Positions 25,964-34,592 of a DNA stretch of 64,000 bases are shown here, in pieces. Position 1 is the first letter of the stretch. Each line of letters begins with the position of its first letter. The translations under genes were made by a program, and so were the position numbers. The notes under the pieces are model-generated. The model saw nothing but the letters and a program-made list of their open reading frames with translations, searched no databases and was not told the origin of the DNA. The stretch is from Saprospiraceae bacterium (lineage in GTDB: Bacteria > Bacteroidota > Bacteroidia > Chitinophagales > Saprospiraceae), in contig JAHCHX010000001.1 of the NCBI GenBank assembly GCA_026129545.1, positions 1,239,501-1,303,500 of the forward strand, in the 5' to 3' direction.

Positions 25964-25994
25964 GGTCAGTCCGACAAGGGCTGACCTTTTTTTA
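25964..25994 (+). terminator. Rho-independent terminator, plus strand
   Basis: A 10-bp stem AGGTCAGTCC / GGGCTGACCT (one G-T pair) around GACAA, followed by seven T. It would end a plus-strand transcript from the non-coding block; no plus-strand gene precedes it. Confidence 0.75.
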
Positions 25995-26004
25995 TGTGCG
26001 TGGC

Positions 26005-27456
26005 TCACCGCTGCACGACCAATTTCTCCCGCCAAACTTTGCCTTGAGCGAAGTATTGCACCCAAAAAATGCCATTCGGCAAGTCATTGACGAAAAGGGT
26101 GCAGTCGCCTTCCTCTACCGACACGGATTTGAGGGTTTGTCCCAGGTTGTTTGCGATAAGAACTTGTCCTTGGGCGGGCAAATTTTTCAAGGTAATATGG
26201 GCACTGGCTGGATTGGGGTATAACTCTAAGGGGCGAAGATTTATCGAAATGGTAGGTGTCACGTCTCCAATTTGTTGAAAACCAAGAAAAAAGAGCAAGG
26301 TGTTGGTTAGCGCTGGCACAAAACATCCGCCGTGGTCGGCAGTGGGGTTGACATCTTGTGCCATAAAATTTAGGGCATTGACCGACAAAAATGTGTCGCG
26401 AGCGAGAACGCTGTTTTCAAAAGGCACTTGGTCGTCGGCCATGCAGTAGAACAAGCGCATGGGCGCTTTCGGGGTCCAGTCATTATAGGTGTTGTTGGCC
26501 GTCAAGGCGACGTTGATGGGATGCGTGGGGTCGTTGATGACGAGTTGCACGGTGCTGTCCTGCAACATCCTAAAAGGCCGCGACGCCCCCTCGTTGGCTA
26601 CCAAAGTAGCGATGAGTTCGCTATTCAATTGAGACAGCGTGATTTGGCCGTTGTAAAAAAGACCAATCGTGGTGGCGTAGGCGGGTTTGAAAATATCTGT
26701 CAACTCGTTGAAAATGTTGCCGTACACAGTCTGATATGAGAGTGCGGTGTTGGGCAGATAGGCGGGATAGTTGTAGATGGTGTCGCTTAGTATGAGTGCC
26801 CGCATCACCTCGCCGATGCTGTAAGGCCCCGACAGGGGCGCTGCCGCCGTGACCACAAATTCGTCGCTCAGGTTTTTCTCGATTTCCCGGTGTAGGGCCA
26901 TCGCGGCGTGGCCTCCCTGCGAGTAGCCCGTTATGAATAACTGTGCGTTGGTCTGCACGCCATTTTCCAACGCAAAATCAGCCGCCGCGCGAAGCATATC
27001 CGCTGCTACCCATGCCTCGCTTTCGGCATGGACATAAGGGTGGAATCCTTTTGAAACGCCCAATCCCAAATAATCGGGAAGCAAGGCCACATAGCCCAAT
27101 CCGGCGAACAGCAACCCGAGACTGCCTTCCCCACCACTATTGTAAGTCACCGATGGCACATCCTGCTTCGAGCTGGATGTGCCGTGCTGATAGACGAGCC
27201 GCGGATAGACTTTGTTGGGATTGTCGGGAATGGCCAAAAGCCCTGACACAGTATCCGTGATGCCCTGGACATCTGGTGTCGTGTAGGTTATTTTGTAAAA
27301 TTTTGCTCCAAATTGAATGAATGGAACCCCAAATTGTGTCAGCAACTGCGCTTGTGTCCGAGTGCCAAGCAACGTGGCGGACACAAGTTCCTGACTGTAA
27401 AGCGGGCAATTGGTCAGGAGGAGACACAACGAAGAAAGGAAGAACAAACGATGCAT
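26005..27456 (-). CDS. Secreted alpha/beta hydrolase (lipase-like) with T9SS sorting domain
   Basis: A 483-residue T9SS cargo enzyme. The start at 27456 (MHRLFFLSSLCLLLTNCPLYSQ) gives a signal peptide. The hydrolase domain (about 25-385) carries YQHGTSSSKQDVP (oxyanion region), LLPDYLGLG and the nucleophile elbow GYSQGG. A likely acid occurs in YCMADDQVP and a His in DHGGC near residue 395. This layout fits the secretory lipase/prolyl-oligopeptidase-like family that acts on esters. The C-terminal 80 residues are a T9SS type A domain (LYPNPASAHITL ... GIFWVQYFAQGK). The substrate is unknown. It is the last of three same-strand genes, after the CotH-type and unknown exported proteins. Confidence 0.85.
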   Translation of the reverse strand: MHRLFFLSSLCLLLTNCPLYSQELVSATLLGTRTQAQLLTQFGVPFIQFGAKFYKITYTTPDVQGITDTVSGLLAIPDNPNKVYPRLVYQHGTSSSKQDVPSVTYNSGGEGSLGLLFAGLGYVALLPDYLGLGVSKGFHPYVHAESEAWVAADMLRAAADFALENGVQTNAQLFITGYSQGGHAAMALHREIEKNLSDEFVVTAAAPLSGPYSIGEVMRALILSDTIYNYPAYLPNTALSYQTVYGNIFNELTDIFKPAYATTIGLFYNGQITLSQLNSELIATLVANEGASRPFRMLQDSTVQLVINDPTHPINVALTANNTYNDWTPKAPMRLFYCMADDQVPFENSVLARDTFLSVNALNFMAQDVNPTADHGGCFVPALTNTLLFFLGFQQIGDVTPTISINLRPLELYPNPASAHITLKNLPAQGQVLIANNLGQTLKSVSVEEGDCTLFVNDLPNGIFWVQYFAQGKVWREKLVVQR

Positions 27457-27486
27457 GAAAATTTGATTTTGGTGAACGCGATGGGG

Positions 27487-27494
27487 CAAATGTA
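27487..27494 (-). promoter_or_regulatory. -7 box TACATTTG upstream of the lipase gene
   Basis: Exact TAnnTTTG match 30 bases before the ATG at 27456, in the 57-base gap after the upstream gene. The lipase may therefore be transcribed separately as well as from upstream. Confidence 0.45.
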
Positions 27495-27513
27495 GCGCAA
27501 AGGTGACGTTGCC

Positions 27514-28377
27514 CTAAAACTCCACCTCAATATCCTTGAGCACTCGACCGTCTTTTGTCTGAATGCGCACTATGTATTTCCCGGGCGGCAAATTCCAAAC
27601 TTGCAGGTGAAAGCTGCTGCGATGCTCGCCCGCTTTCATGAGCTCTTCTTTTGAAATTTGCTTGATGAACTGGCTGTCGGCATCCAGTAGGTTCATCACC
27701 AGTTTTTCGTCCTTTTCCAAATAATATCGGTAGTTGCCCTCCACCACAAGGGCCTTGCCGAGCGCCGCGCGTTCGCCCGGCACGGCTTGCACCGTTTGGT
27801 ACTTTATTTTGTAGCCAGGCATGTCTTTTCCCAGAAGGTCGGCGGTGAATTTGGTCAATTCCGCGTCGCCAATGCTGCCGAGCGAGCCGCCACTCGTGAT
27901 GCACCAGACAGCTGCCTGGGCCTCTGATTTGCCAAGTTTGCCTTTTTCGACAATGTATTTGAGCAGGCTGCGCAGATGTTCCGCGCCCAATGCTCCCGCC
28001 GTGAACGCCGCACCAGCAAGGGGCGAACGGTCGCCTGCCTCAGCGCAAAAAGTTGTCAGCACAGCCTCAGCGGGGACTCTGGTGCCGACCACCAACGTTT
28101 GTTCTTGCGCGACCACGAGGGTCTGAAAACTCGAATCAGAAGGCTCCATGAATTGCCCTTGAGGAATGTGCACTCGCAAGGGTTTGCCATGCAAATTTTT
28201 GAGGACGACCTTCAAGCATTCGCCTTGATGCCCTCCTGCTCCTTCAGCGTGGAGGGAGATGAGATTCTGCTTCACTGCCTCGGCCAAATCGTATTTTGTT
28301 TGTTGGGCTGGCGTTTTTTGACCTAAGAGCAAAAAGGGGGAAAGCAGGAAAAGAGAATGGAACTGCGATTTTGCCAT
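27514..28377 (-). CDS. Exported protein of unknown function, 287 residues
   Basis: I do not recognise a family. The start at 28377 gives a signal peptide (MAKSQFHSLFLLSPFLLLGQKTPAQQ); the frame is open to 28611 but the extension is unsupported. The mature part starts with YDLAEAVKQNLISLHAEGAGGHQGECLKVVLKNLHGKPLRVHIPQG, a beta-rich domain. An alanine-rich helical stretch follows (AGAAFTAGALGAEHLRSLLKYIVEKGKLGKSEAQAAVWCITSGGS), then a C-terminal beta segment (VWNLPPGKYIVRIQTKDGRVLKDIEVEF) that resembles a sorting-domain tail but lacks the PNP motif. It lies between a CotH protein and a lipase on the same strand, so a surface or periplasmic role is likely. Confidence 0.75.
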   Translation of the reverse strand: MAKSQFHSLFLLSPFLLLGQKTPAQQTKYDLAEAVKQNLISLHAEGAGGHQGECLKVVLKNLHGKPLRVHIPQGQFMEPSDSSFQTLVVAQEQTLVVGTRVPAEAVLTTFCAEAGDRSPLAGAAFTAGALGAEHLRSLLKYIVEKGKLGKSEAQAAVWCITSGGSLGSIGDAELTKFTADLLGKDMPGYKIKYQTVQAVPGERAALGKALVVEGNYRYYLEKDEKLVMNLLDADSQFIKQISKEELMKAGEHRSSFHLQVWNLPPGKYIVRIQTKDGRVLKDIEVEF

Positions 28378-28526
28378 AAATACGGAATGTTTGAACCTCA
28401 AACGCAGCCGCTCGTGATATAAGTGTTTTGGCGTTCCATTCTCTAAATCAAAGCTCGTCAAGCATAGGGATGGGGTTGTGCCAAATGAAGAAACCTCGCA
28501 CCTTCTGGACTCTTTGAATTGGTTGT

Positions 28527-30893
28527 TTAGTTTTTCTGAATGACGATGAATTTTTGCACGGAGGTCTTGCCTCCGGCAAAAACATGCGCCCAATAAACCC
28601 CTTGAGGCCATGCGCCGACATTCACGCGATTGATTTTAGAGGAAAGTCTTTGCTCAAGCATTTTTTTGCCCAAGGCATCAAACACATTGAGCTGACCGCC
28701 CTCGACATTGGATAATTCAATATTGAGGATATCGTTCGCAAGAGTCGGACATAGCTTTGCCCAATCGCCTTGCCCCAATGTCGTGGTGGAAGAGGGTGAG
28801 TTGTTGGCGGCAAATGTGCGATGCTGTATGACAAACGGGCCAGTGCCGTTTGGTATCCGTGCGAAGCCCATGTCTGTTGTTTGTTGCGGGAAATTCAGGG
28901 TGTCCACAAAATTGCCTTGTGGGTCGAGTAGCGCGAGAAACTCGCCGGAAGCAGACAGTTTAAAGTTGGCGTGCAAAGGTCCTTGCGCTTGGTCTTCATC
29001 GGCCCAAACAATCATGTAGCCATCTGCGGGGATGATGCTTCCGGCGGGGAATGTCCATTTGGTGAGATTGGATGGATTGTCGGTCAGGTAATAGCCGCTT
29101 AGGTCGAATGCTTGGTTGCTGTTGTTGTATAGTTCAATCCAGTCTTCGTGCTGGCCCGCTTCGTCGGTTTCGGCATTTTGATTCGATGCCAACAGTTCAT
29201 TGATGACAACAGGCGCCTCGGTTGCCCATCCCGCGCCTACCCTGTACAGATATACATCGTGTTCCGCGCCAGCTGGTGCAAAGGAGACGGTGCCGGCGGT
29301 GTTGGCAGATTTTGCCTCCACATAAAACCGCACATAGGTGCCGGCGCTAAAATTTGGAATCCATGCACCATATATGCCATCGCCTATGTCTCCGTCGCCA
29401 TGTTGCCCGTCGTCAAACATTTCAAGTTTGGTGAAATTGCCGTGTAGCGATGGGCAGTACCAAACATGAGCGGCAGCTACCCCATTCGATGCGCTAATTT
29501 TCGCCGTCACAGTAGCAGGTTCCGCCGAAGATGGCTCCGCCCATTCGCCGCCGCTGCTTTTCATACTGACATTGTCAATGACGGGCGCTGCGACGTTCAT
29601 CTCAGGGTTGTTGAGCAAGTTGTTGCGACGATTTTGCAAAAAGTTTTTCAGCGCTTGCTTTTCGGAATTGTACTGCGCGTAGCTGTACAGTTTTTTAGGG
29701 TCGGCTTGCACTTCCGCCGCGATGAGTGCGTCGTATTGGTCAACAAGCGCGTTGAATTCCATCTGATTCATCGCGTCGTTGACAAGCGTCCGAAAATGCG
29801 CCAAATAACGCTGCCGAATGGAAGGGACGGCGAGCAGACGATTGAGCAGGGGATAATTCACCTTGTTGGCGTTGTAAAATACGCTCCAGTTCACGGCATT
29901 GTTTTTCATCACGCTGTTGCCATCAAATTCGAGTGGCGTGATGCGCTTGGTTTCCGCATCCCAGTAGAGGTAATAATCCATTTTGCCTTTGTGGACATAG
30001 CTGTCATCGTCGGAAAAGGCTATTTCCGAAGCTAAGAACCAGAGTGTCCGGTCGAGGTCGAGCACAGGTCTGATGGCCTCCTCCAGTTCATTGAGGGGTG
30101 TGTTGTTTAGCACGGCACAGACGCGCACAAGGTCGTCCCAGGGGTTTTCCTGCTTCGTTTTTTTCAAGGTGTAGTATTGCTTGTACTGGGTAGTGTCAGC
30201 GCCAAGATAATTGAGCGCGGCAGTGCCATCGCCCCACCCGCCTCCAGGCCCGCCCGGTGTGCCTTCGGGTCGGTCAGCCCTCCATCGGGAGCCGTCGTTG
30301 CTGAAAAACCACTCTCTGATGTAGTCGCCGTTTATCTGCTGAATATGCGGATAAAGACCCCAATTCTGGCCGTTTATAAACAATCTGATATATGCGGCCT
30401 TGGCAGCAGGGATGTGTCGGCGAATCTGGCGCAAGTATGATACTTCCCGCATGAAAGAGGGGTCTTCATAGGCATTGTTCAGGTTCAAGGTGGTGTAGCC
30501 TTCCAGATTTTGTTCCGGGTCGGCGTAGTCCAGTGTTATATTGAATGATTTTTTGTCGGCATTCTGAATGAACATGTAGGAGGTCTGTCCTTTGAAGCGC
30601 ACCCCCACGTTGGGAAAAGTGTCGGTGCCCACTACCAAAGTAGCGGGTAAATCTGTTTTGATTTGATAATTCGCCTGTAGTTGTTGCCAGTAATTGGGCT
30701 GTGAAAACCAGAGGTGGAATGTCCGAATTTGACTTTCGTCGTAAAGCCCCCACGATTCACGCCCGTTGGTGTACAGAATGTGTTCCGTTGGGGAGAAATA
30801 CATGGCATCGGGCAGTGTTTGGGCAGACAACGTGGATAGCCACAAGAAGGGAACGGCAAGGGTTAGGAGCGGACACAGGATAAAATTGCGCAT
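28527..30893 (-). CDS. CotH-kinase-family protein with lamin-tail domain and T9SS sorting domain
   Basis: A 788-residue secreted protein. Signal peptide 1-25. The CotH region (about 50-430) contains VGVRFKGQTSYMF, KKSFNITLDYAD, TLNLNNAYEDPSFMREVSYL, AYIRLFINGQNWGLYPHIQQIN, and later FLASEIAFSDDDSYVHKGKMDYYLYWD and ITPLEFDGNSV. CotH proteins are atypical protein kinases in spore coats; in Bacteroidota they are common on secreted proteins of unknown target. An Ig-like region (about 445-550) follows, then a lamin-tail domain (about 560-695, INELLASNQN ... DWIELYNNS), and a shortened T9SS-type C-terminus (LNVFDALGKKMLEQRL ... GVYWAHVFAGGK) without a clear PNP. Confidence 0.87.
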   Translation of the reverse strand: MRNFILCPLLTLAVPFLWLSTLSAQTLPDAMYFSPTEHILYTNGRESWGLYDESQIRTFHLWFSQPNYWQQLQANYQIKTDLPATLVVGTDTFPNVGVRFKGQTSYMFIQNADKKSFNITLDYADPEQNLEGYTTLNLNNAYEDPSFMREVSYLRQIRRHIPAAKAAYIRLFINGQNWGLYPHIQQINGDYIREWFFSNDGSRWRADRPEGTPGGPGGGWGDGTAALNYLGADTTQYKQYYTLKKTKQENPWDDLVRVCAVLNNTPLNELEEAIRPVLDLDRTLWFLASEIAFSDDDSYVHKGKMDYYLYWDAETKRITPLEFDGNSVMKNNAVNWSVFYNANKVNYPLLNRLLAVPSIRQRYLAHFRTLVNDAMNQMEFNALVDQYDALIAAEVQADPKKLYSYAQYNSEKQALKNFLQNRRNNLLNNPEMNVAAPVIDNVSMKSSGGEWAEPSSAEPATVTAKISASNGVAAAHVWYCPSLHGNFTKLEMFDDGQHGDGDIGDGIYGAWIPNFSAGTYVRFYVEAKSANTAGTVSFAPAGAEHDVYLYRVGAGWATEAPVVINELLASNQNAETDEAGQHEDWIELYNNSNQAFDLSGYYLTDNPSNLTKWTFPAGSIIPADGYMIVWADEDQAQGPLHANFKLSASGEFLALLDPQGNFVDTLNFPQQTTDMGFARIPNGTGPFVIQHRTFAANNSPSSTTTLGQGDWAKLCPTLANDILNIELSNVEGGQLNVFDALGKKMLEQRLSSKINRVNVGAWPQGVYWAHVFAGGKTSVQKFIVIQKN

Positions 30894-30904
30894 GGTGGAA
30901 GGTT

Positions 30905-30939
30905 GAAAAATGCCCCCGAAAACCTTATTTCGGGGGCAT
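30905..30939 (-). terminator. Rho-independent terminator after the 31030-32400 gene
   Basis: Perfect 12-bp stem (ATGCCCCCGAAA with its complement) around ACCTTA, followed on the minus strand by a five-T run. It ends the sigma-factor operon upstream of the CotH gene. Confidence 0.8.
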
Positions 30940-31029
30940 GGAAACGTAACCGTATGTTATGAATGTGTGGAAGTTGGATACACGAAAACAACACGAGGTT
31001 TTGGAACACAAGGTTGCTTGCCGCTGATT

Positions 31030-32400
31030 TCATTGGAAGCGATATTGCAAGCTGGCTTTCAGCAAAAGCATGTCAAACGAAGGCGCTCCCGAAGTGAAAT
31101 TTTTTGAATAATCCGCCCAAAGCCCAAAGGCCCAGCTACGAGTCTCGTGTTCCAAGCCTGCGCCAAGTCGCCACGCATCGCCTAGAAATTGAGCGTCGGA
31201 TTTTTGCACTTTATATCTCGGCTTTCCCATGGGCGGATGGGGCGGGGTGCTCTGTGCCTTGGGTTGAAATTTGAAAGTGATGGTTTCGGGCGATACCCGA
31301 TTCCATGTGTGGGTCAATCTCACGGATGGCCTCACCCAGCCATAGGTTGGGAAGGCGTAGCGCAAGCCCAATCCGTAGTGCTGTTGGCGTTGGGTGCTTT
31401 CCACCTTGACCAATTTTTCCTTGGGCGGCTGAGGCCCGGGATTGGGGTTGGGCGATGGGTCGTTTACTGGCTTGTGCGGAGGGTGGAATTGAGGATGATA
31501 TTTTTCGGTGGATATGTCGAACTTCAGCCAGTCAGCAGAGGCTGTCAGCCAAAAGTTGCCCAGTACATTGTATTCCAACGCGACACCATGCCCATTCAAT
31601 GGAGAGATGCCGCTTTTGGAGGGGGCGGGCAATCCTCCGAGCACTTGGATACCCGCACGAAAACGTGAAAAATCGCGGGTTGGTTTTAGGGTTTTAGCGA
31701 CCGTTTTCATTGTCGCGATGGTGTCTATTTCGGGAAAAGAAGGAAGGGGGTGTGCAAACTGGGATTTAGCCAAGCGAAAGGGCTTGTTGGCAAGAAGCAT
31801 GTCTATTGGCGCAATGGTCACGCCGATGCCTTTTTCCGCTCCCATGTCAGCAGCGTCGTTTGCGACTGGTGTTTCGGGGTTGGATTCCTTCTCGATGAAA
31901 ACGACAATTGCTTTTCCCTTTTCGTCGGTAGTGGGTTGGAGTTTTATTGGTTTGCCTTGGCTTTTGTGCAATATCATGGTCTTGGGTTGTTTCGAGTTGT
32001 CGGTGTCTGTCTTCGCAAAGGAGGAGGTCTCATTCCCGCGTGTATTTGTCTGGTTGTCGCTAGTCTGTTCTTGTTTGTTCGGCCTACTTTTTCTCAAGTT
32101 AGAAATCTCATTTTCAGCCGCTTGTCGCTGGACTTGAAGGGTTGCTATTTCGCGCTGTGCTTCCGCGTATTTTCTCTGGGTACTTATTGTTTTCCAGCCC
32201 AGCAACACCGCAGCCATGATTGCACAAGCCGCGGTGGTCTGCCAATATCGAAGATGTGACTTCGCACGCACGAGGTATCGCTCCGCTCCTATATCGAAGG
32301 CTTCAAGTCTCTTGGAAAGCGCCTTCCAATTTTTTTCACGACGAGGGTAGCGGCCTTCTTCGTCAAGTTTTTCAGCAAAAAAATCATCGAAGTTGCTCAT
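31030..32400 (-). CDS. Membrane-anchored protein with C-terminal beta-barrel-like domain, coupled to ECF sigma factor
   Basis: A 456-residue protein with an unusual layout. A charged cytoplasmic start (about 1-50, MSNFDDFFAEKLDEEGRYPRREKNWKAL) precedes one transmembrane helix (about 53-72). A periplasmic coiled coil follows (about 75-105, QRKYAEAQREIATLQVQRQAAENEISNLRK), then a low-complexity Ser/Thr/Lys stretch. The C-terminal region, about 235-456, alternates like an outer-membrane barrel (FWLTASADWLKFDIS; HYGLGLRYAFPTYGWVRPSVRL; WRLGAGLEHETRSWAFGLWADYSKNF) and ends in LQYRFQ. Its start overlaps the sigma gene stop by 4 bases (ATGA), so the pair is translationally coupled and it is a good candidate anti-sigma partner. 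Whether the last part truly enters the outer membrane is open. Confidence 0.72.
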   Translation of the reverse strand: MSNFDDFFAEKLDEEGRYPRREKNWKALSKRLEAFDIGAERYLVRAKSHLRYWQTTAACAIMAAVLLGWKTISTQRKYAEAQREIATLQVQRQAAENEISNLRKSRPNKQEQTSDNQTNTRGNETSSFAKTDTDNSKQPKTMILHKSQGKPIKLQPTTDEKGKAIVVFIEKESNPETPVANDAADMGAEKGIGVTIAPIDMLLANKPFRLAKSQFAHPLPSFPEIDTIATMKTVAKTLKPTRDFSRFRAGIQVLGGLPAPSKSGISPLNGHGVALEYNVLGNFWLTASADWLKFDISTEKYHPQFHPPHKPVNDPSPNPNPGPQPPKEKLVKVESTQRQQHYGLGLRYAFPTYGWVRPSVRLTHTWNRVSPETITFKFQPKAQSTPPHPPMGKPRYKVQKSDAQFLGDAWRLGAGLEHETRSWAFGLWADYSKNFTSGAPSFDMLLLKASLQYRFQ

Positions 32401-32939
32401 GTTTTTTTCGAAAATTCAAAATCGTCCGCAAATATGGTTTTCAGGTGTTGTCGCGCCCGTGATAGGTTCGACTTGGAGGCTCCGACGCTGATGCCCAATG
32501 TGTCGGCGATTTCTTCGTGCGAGAAGCCATCCACCACAAACAAATTGAACACCGCTCGATAAGAGGGAGGCAACAAATCGAGCATGGATATTATCTGCTC
32601 ACGGGTCATGTCTTCCACCACATCTGGCTCTTCAGAGGAGTCGTGCCATGGCTGCAACTCGTTTACAAGCACTTGGCTCAATCCGGAGCGCAGAAGGTCA
32701 ATTGCGGTGTTGATGACGATGCGGCGCAGCCAAAAACGAAACAGTTGTGCCTCGTTGTAGAGGTGAATTTTGGTGAAAGCCTTGAAAAAAGCATCGTTCA
32801 CGACTTCTTCCGCCGCTTCGACACTGCCTACATAGCGTCGAGCAATTGTCATGGCATAGTTGTAAAACATCGCGTATAGGCGATGTTGGCTTGCCCGTTT
32901 GTTTTGGCGGCAACCTTCTATTAGGTGTTCAATTCTCAC
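32397..32939 (-). CDS. RNA polymerase sigma factor, ECF subfamily
   Basis: A 180-residue sigma-70 factor with only regions 2 and 4. Region 2 (about 20-85): LYAMFYNYAMTIARRYVGSVEAAEEVVNDAFFKAFTKI and FRFWLRRIVINTAID. Region 4 (about 118-170): LDLLPPSYRAVFNLFVVDGFSHEEIADTLGISVGASKSNLSRARQHL. It recruits RNA polymerase to specific promoters in response to an envelope or stress signal, usually held by an anti-sigma factor. The next gene overlaps it by 4 bases and has the cytoplasmic tail plus membrane helix expected of such a partner. Confidence 0.94.
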   Translation of the reverse strand: MRIEHLIEGCRQNKRASQHRLYAMFYNYAMTIARRYVGSVEAAEEVVNDAFFKAFTKIHLYNEAQLFRFWLRRIVINTAIDLLRSGLSQVLVNELQPWHDSSEEPDVVEDMTREQIISMLDLLPPSYRAVFNLFVVDGFSHEEIADTLGISVGASKSNLSRARQHLKTIFADDFEFSKKT

Positions 32940-33067
32940 TTCTTATTCACCATTCAGTGGTCTCGCCGCCATTTGCTCGAGGGGTTTGCATGACGACAAG
33001 GGTGTTATGTGGATGTAGTACGATTAGAGCCAGAGGAGGGGTTGCGCTATTATCGAAAATTTCATGC

Positions 33068-33109
33068 AAAAAAAGTGAACGCCCTGCGCATATCGGGCGC
33101 AGGGCGTTC
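33068..33109 (-). terminator. Rho-independent terminator after dnaA
   Basis: A perfect 13-bp stem (GAACGCCCTGCGC with its complement) around a 7-base loop, followed on the minus strand by ACTTTTTTTT. It lies 47 bases past the dnaA stop. Confidence 0.85.
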
Positions 33110-33155
33110 AGAAAGGAGGCATATCTGCCAAGTGTGTCGTCAAAACGGTCTTTTC

Positions 33156-34592
33156 TCAGGTGTTTAGGCTCATTTTCAATTTCTTTTCCACCTCTTCCAC
33201 CGTGTCTTTGAAAATCATGTCCGTATCCATCATGTCTTGCACCGCTTTGCAGGAATAAATGACGGTGCTGTGGTCGCGCCCGCCGAACTGCTCACCGATT
33301 GATTTTAAAGACTTGTTGGTCAGTTTCTTGGCAAGATACATGGACAATTGCCGGGCGATGACGATGTTGCGTTTGCGGGTCTCGTGATGCAATTTTTCCA
33401 CTGGCACGTTGAAATGCTCCGCGACTAATTGCTGTATGAATTCGACCGTGATTTCTTTGTTGATGGTCGTCACAAAGTTGCGAATCACTTCTTTGGCTAA
33501 TTCAATATCAATGTCTCTGCGAATGAGCGTGGCTTGTGCGAGCAATGAAATCATCACCCCCTCGAGCTCGCGAATATTGTTTTTGATGTTATAGCAGATA
33601 AATTCCAACACATTGGTTGGGATGTCCACTCCCTCGTCTTCCATTTTAGCTTCCAATATGGCCATCCGTGTCTCCAAGTCGGGTGCCTGCAAATCGGCGC
33701 TCAAGCCCCACTTGAACCGTGATATGAGCCTGTCCTCGATGCCTTCCAAATCCTTTGGCGCACGGTCGGAGGTTAATACGATTTGCTTGCCGTTTTGGTG
33801 CAACTGATTGAAGATGTGGAAAAAAATCTCTTGTGTCTTTTGTTTTCCCGACAAAAACTGGATATCGTCAATAATAAGCACGTCAATCATCTGGTAGAAA
33901 TTGACAAAATCATTGACAGAGTTGTTCTTGATGGCCTGAATGATTTGGTTGGTGAATTTTTCAGCCGACACATAGAGTACTGCCTTGTTGTCGAAGCGAC
34001 TCACAACCTCGTTGCCGATGGCTTGTGCGAGGTGGGTTTTGCCCAAACCCACTTCCCCAAAAATCACCAAGGGATTGAAGGCGGTGCCGCCCGGCTTTTT
34101 GGCAATGGCCAGCCCTGCGTTTCGGGCCAAGCGGTTGCAATCGCCTTCGATAAAATTATCGAAAATGTAGTTGGGGTTGAGCTGTGGCTCCACCTTGATG
34201 CGCTTGATGCCGGGTATGACAAAGGGGTTCTTTATCATCTCTGCATCGAAAGCGCCGGGCACTGGCTCGCTGTCTTTTTCCGACGACGGTTTGGTGCTGA
34301 CTTTGGGCAGTGCCGATTTCAGCGCATCGTGTCCGTTGCCATTTTCGGGAATGTGGTAAACCAAGCGCCCACGCTCGCCCAGCTCTTGACGAATGCTCTT
34401 CTTCAATAGCTGTACATAGTGCTCTTCGAGCCATTCGAAGAAGAACTTGTTCGGGACTTGGATGGTCAAAACTTCGCGGTCCAGCAATACGGGTTTGATT
34501 GGCTCAAACCAAGTTTTGAAGCTCTGTGGGTTTACGTTTTTCTTGATGGTACGCAGACAATTGTCCCATACCATTTGGTAGTCGCTTGTCAT
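33156..34592 (-). CDS. dnaA: Chromosomal replication initiator protein DnaA
   Basis: A 478-residue AAA+ initiator that binds and melts the replication origin. Domain I (about 1-85) has VWDNCLRTIKKNVNPQSFKTWFEPI. A short variable domain II follows. Domain III carries Walker A GEVGLGKTHLA, Walker B VLIIDDIQFL, the sensor region TSDRAPKDLEGIEDRLISRFKWGL, and the Arg finger region. Domain IV ends with the DNA-binding signature GGRDHSTVIYSCKAV. All key motifs are intact. It stands alone: dnaN and recF are not adjacent, which is usual for Bacteroidota. Confidence 0.98.
   Translation of the reverse strand: MTSDYQMVWDNCLRTIKKNVNPQSFKTWFEPIKPVLLDREVLTIQVPNKFFFEWLEEHYVQLLKKSIRQELGERGRLVYHIPENGNGHDALKSALPKVSTKPSSEKDSEPVPGAFDAEMIKNPFVIPGIKRIKVEPQLNPNYIFDNFIEGDCNRLARNAGLAIAKKPGGTAFNPLVIFGEVGLGKTHLAQAIGNEVVSRFDNKAVLYVSAEKFTNQIIQAIKNNSVNDFVNFYQMIDVLIIDDIQFLSGKQKTQEIFFHIFNQLHQNGKQIVLTSDRAPKDLEGIEDRLISRFKWGLSADLQAPDLETRMAILEAKMEDEGVDIPTNVLEFICYNIKNNIRELEGVMISLLAQATLIRRDIDIELAKEVIRNFVTTINKEITVEFIQQLVAEHFNVPVEKLHHETRKRNIVIARQLSMYLAKKLTNKSLKSIGEQFGGRDHSTVIYSCKAVQDMMDTDMIFKDTVEEVEKKLKMSLNT

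Larger units (their letters stand above)
25214..26004. other. Long non-coding block with outward-facing terminators
   Basis: About 790 bases, AT-rich, with no open frame longer than about 60 codons that looks coding. A minus-strand terminator sits at its left end (25262-25303) and a plus-strand terminator at its right end (25964-25994), so any transcripts that end there start inside the block. A 22-base direct repeat (25307-25328, 25931-25952) abuts each hairpin. TACTTTTA near 25850 is a near-match to a -7 box for the rightward transcript, which would be about 120-140 bases long. I recognise no known RNA family. Confidence 0.5.

Noticed and set aside
25941..25985. Coding start MHILLIGAGQ, resembling a dinucleotide-binding protein
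   Set aside because: The frame ends after 14 codons inside the terminator, and no continuation in another frame was seen; probably chance.
25964..25994. Signal recognition particle RNA core
   Set aside because: CAGGTCAGTCCG recalls the SRP RNA loop, but the GGAAG and GCAGC parts are missing and the structure is a plain terminator.
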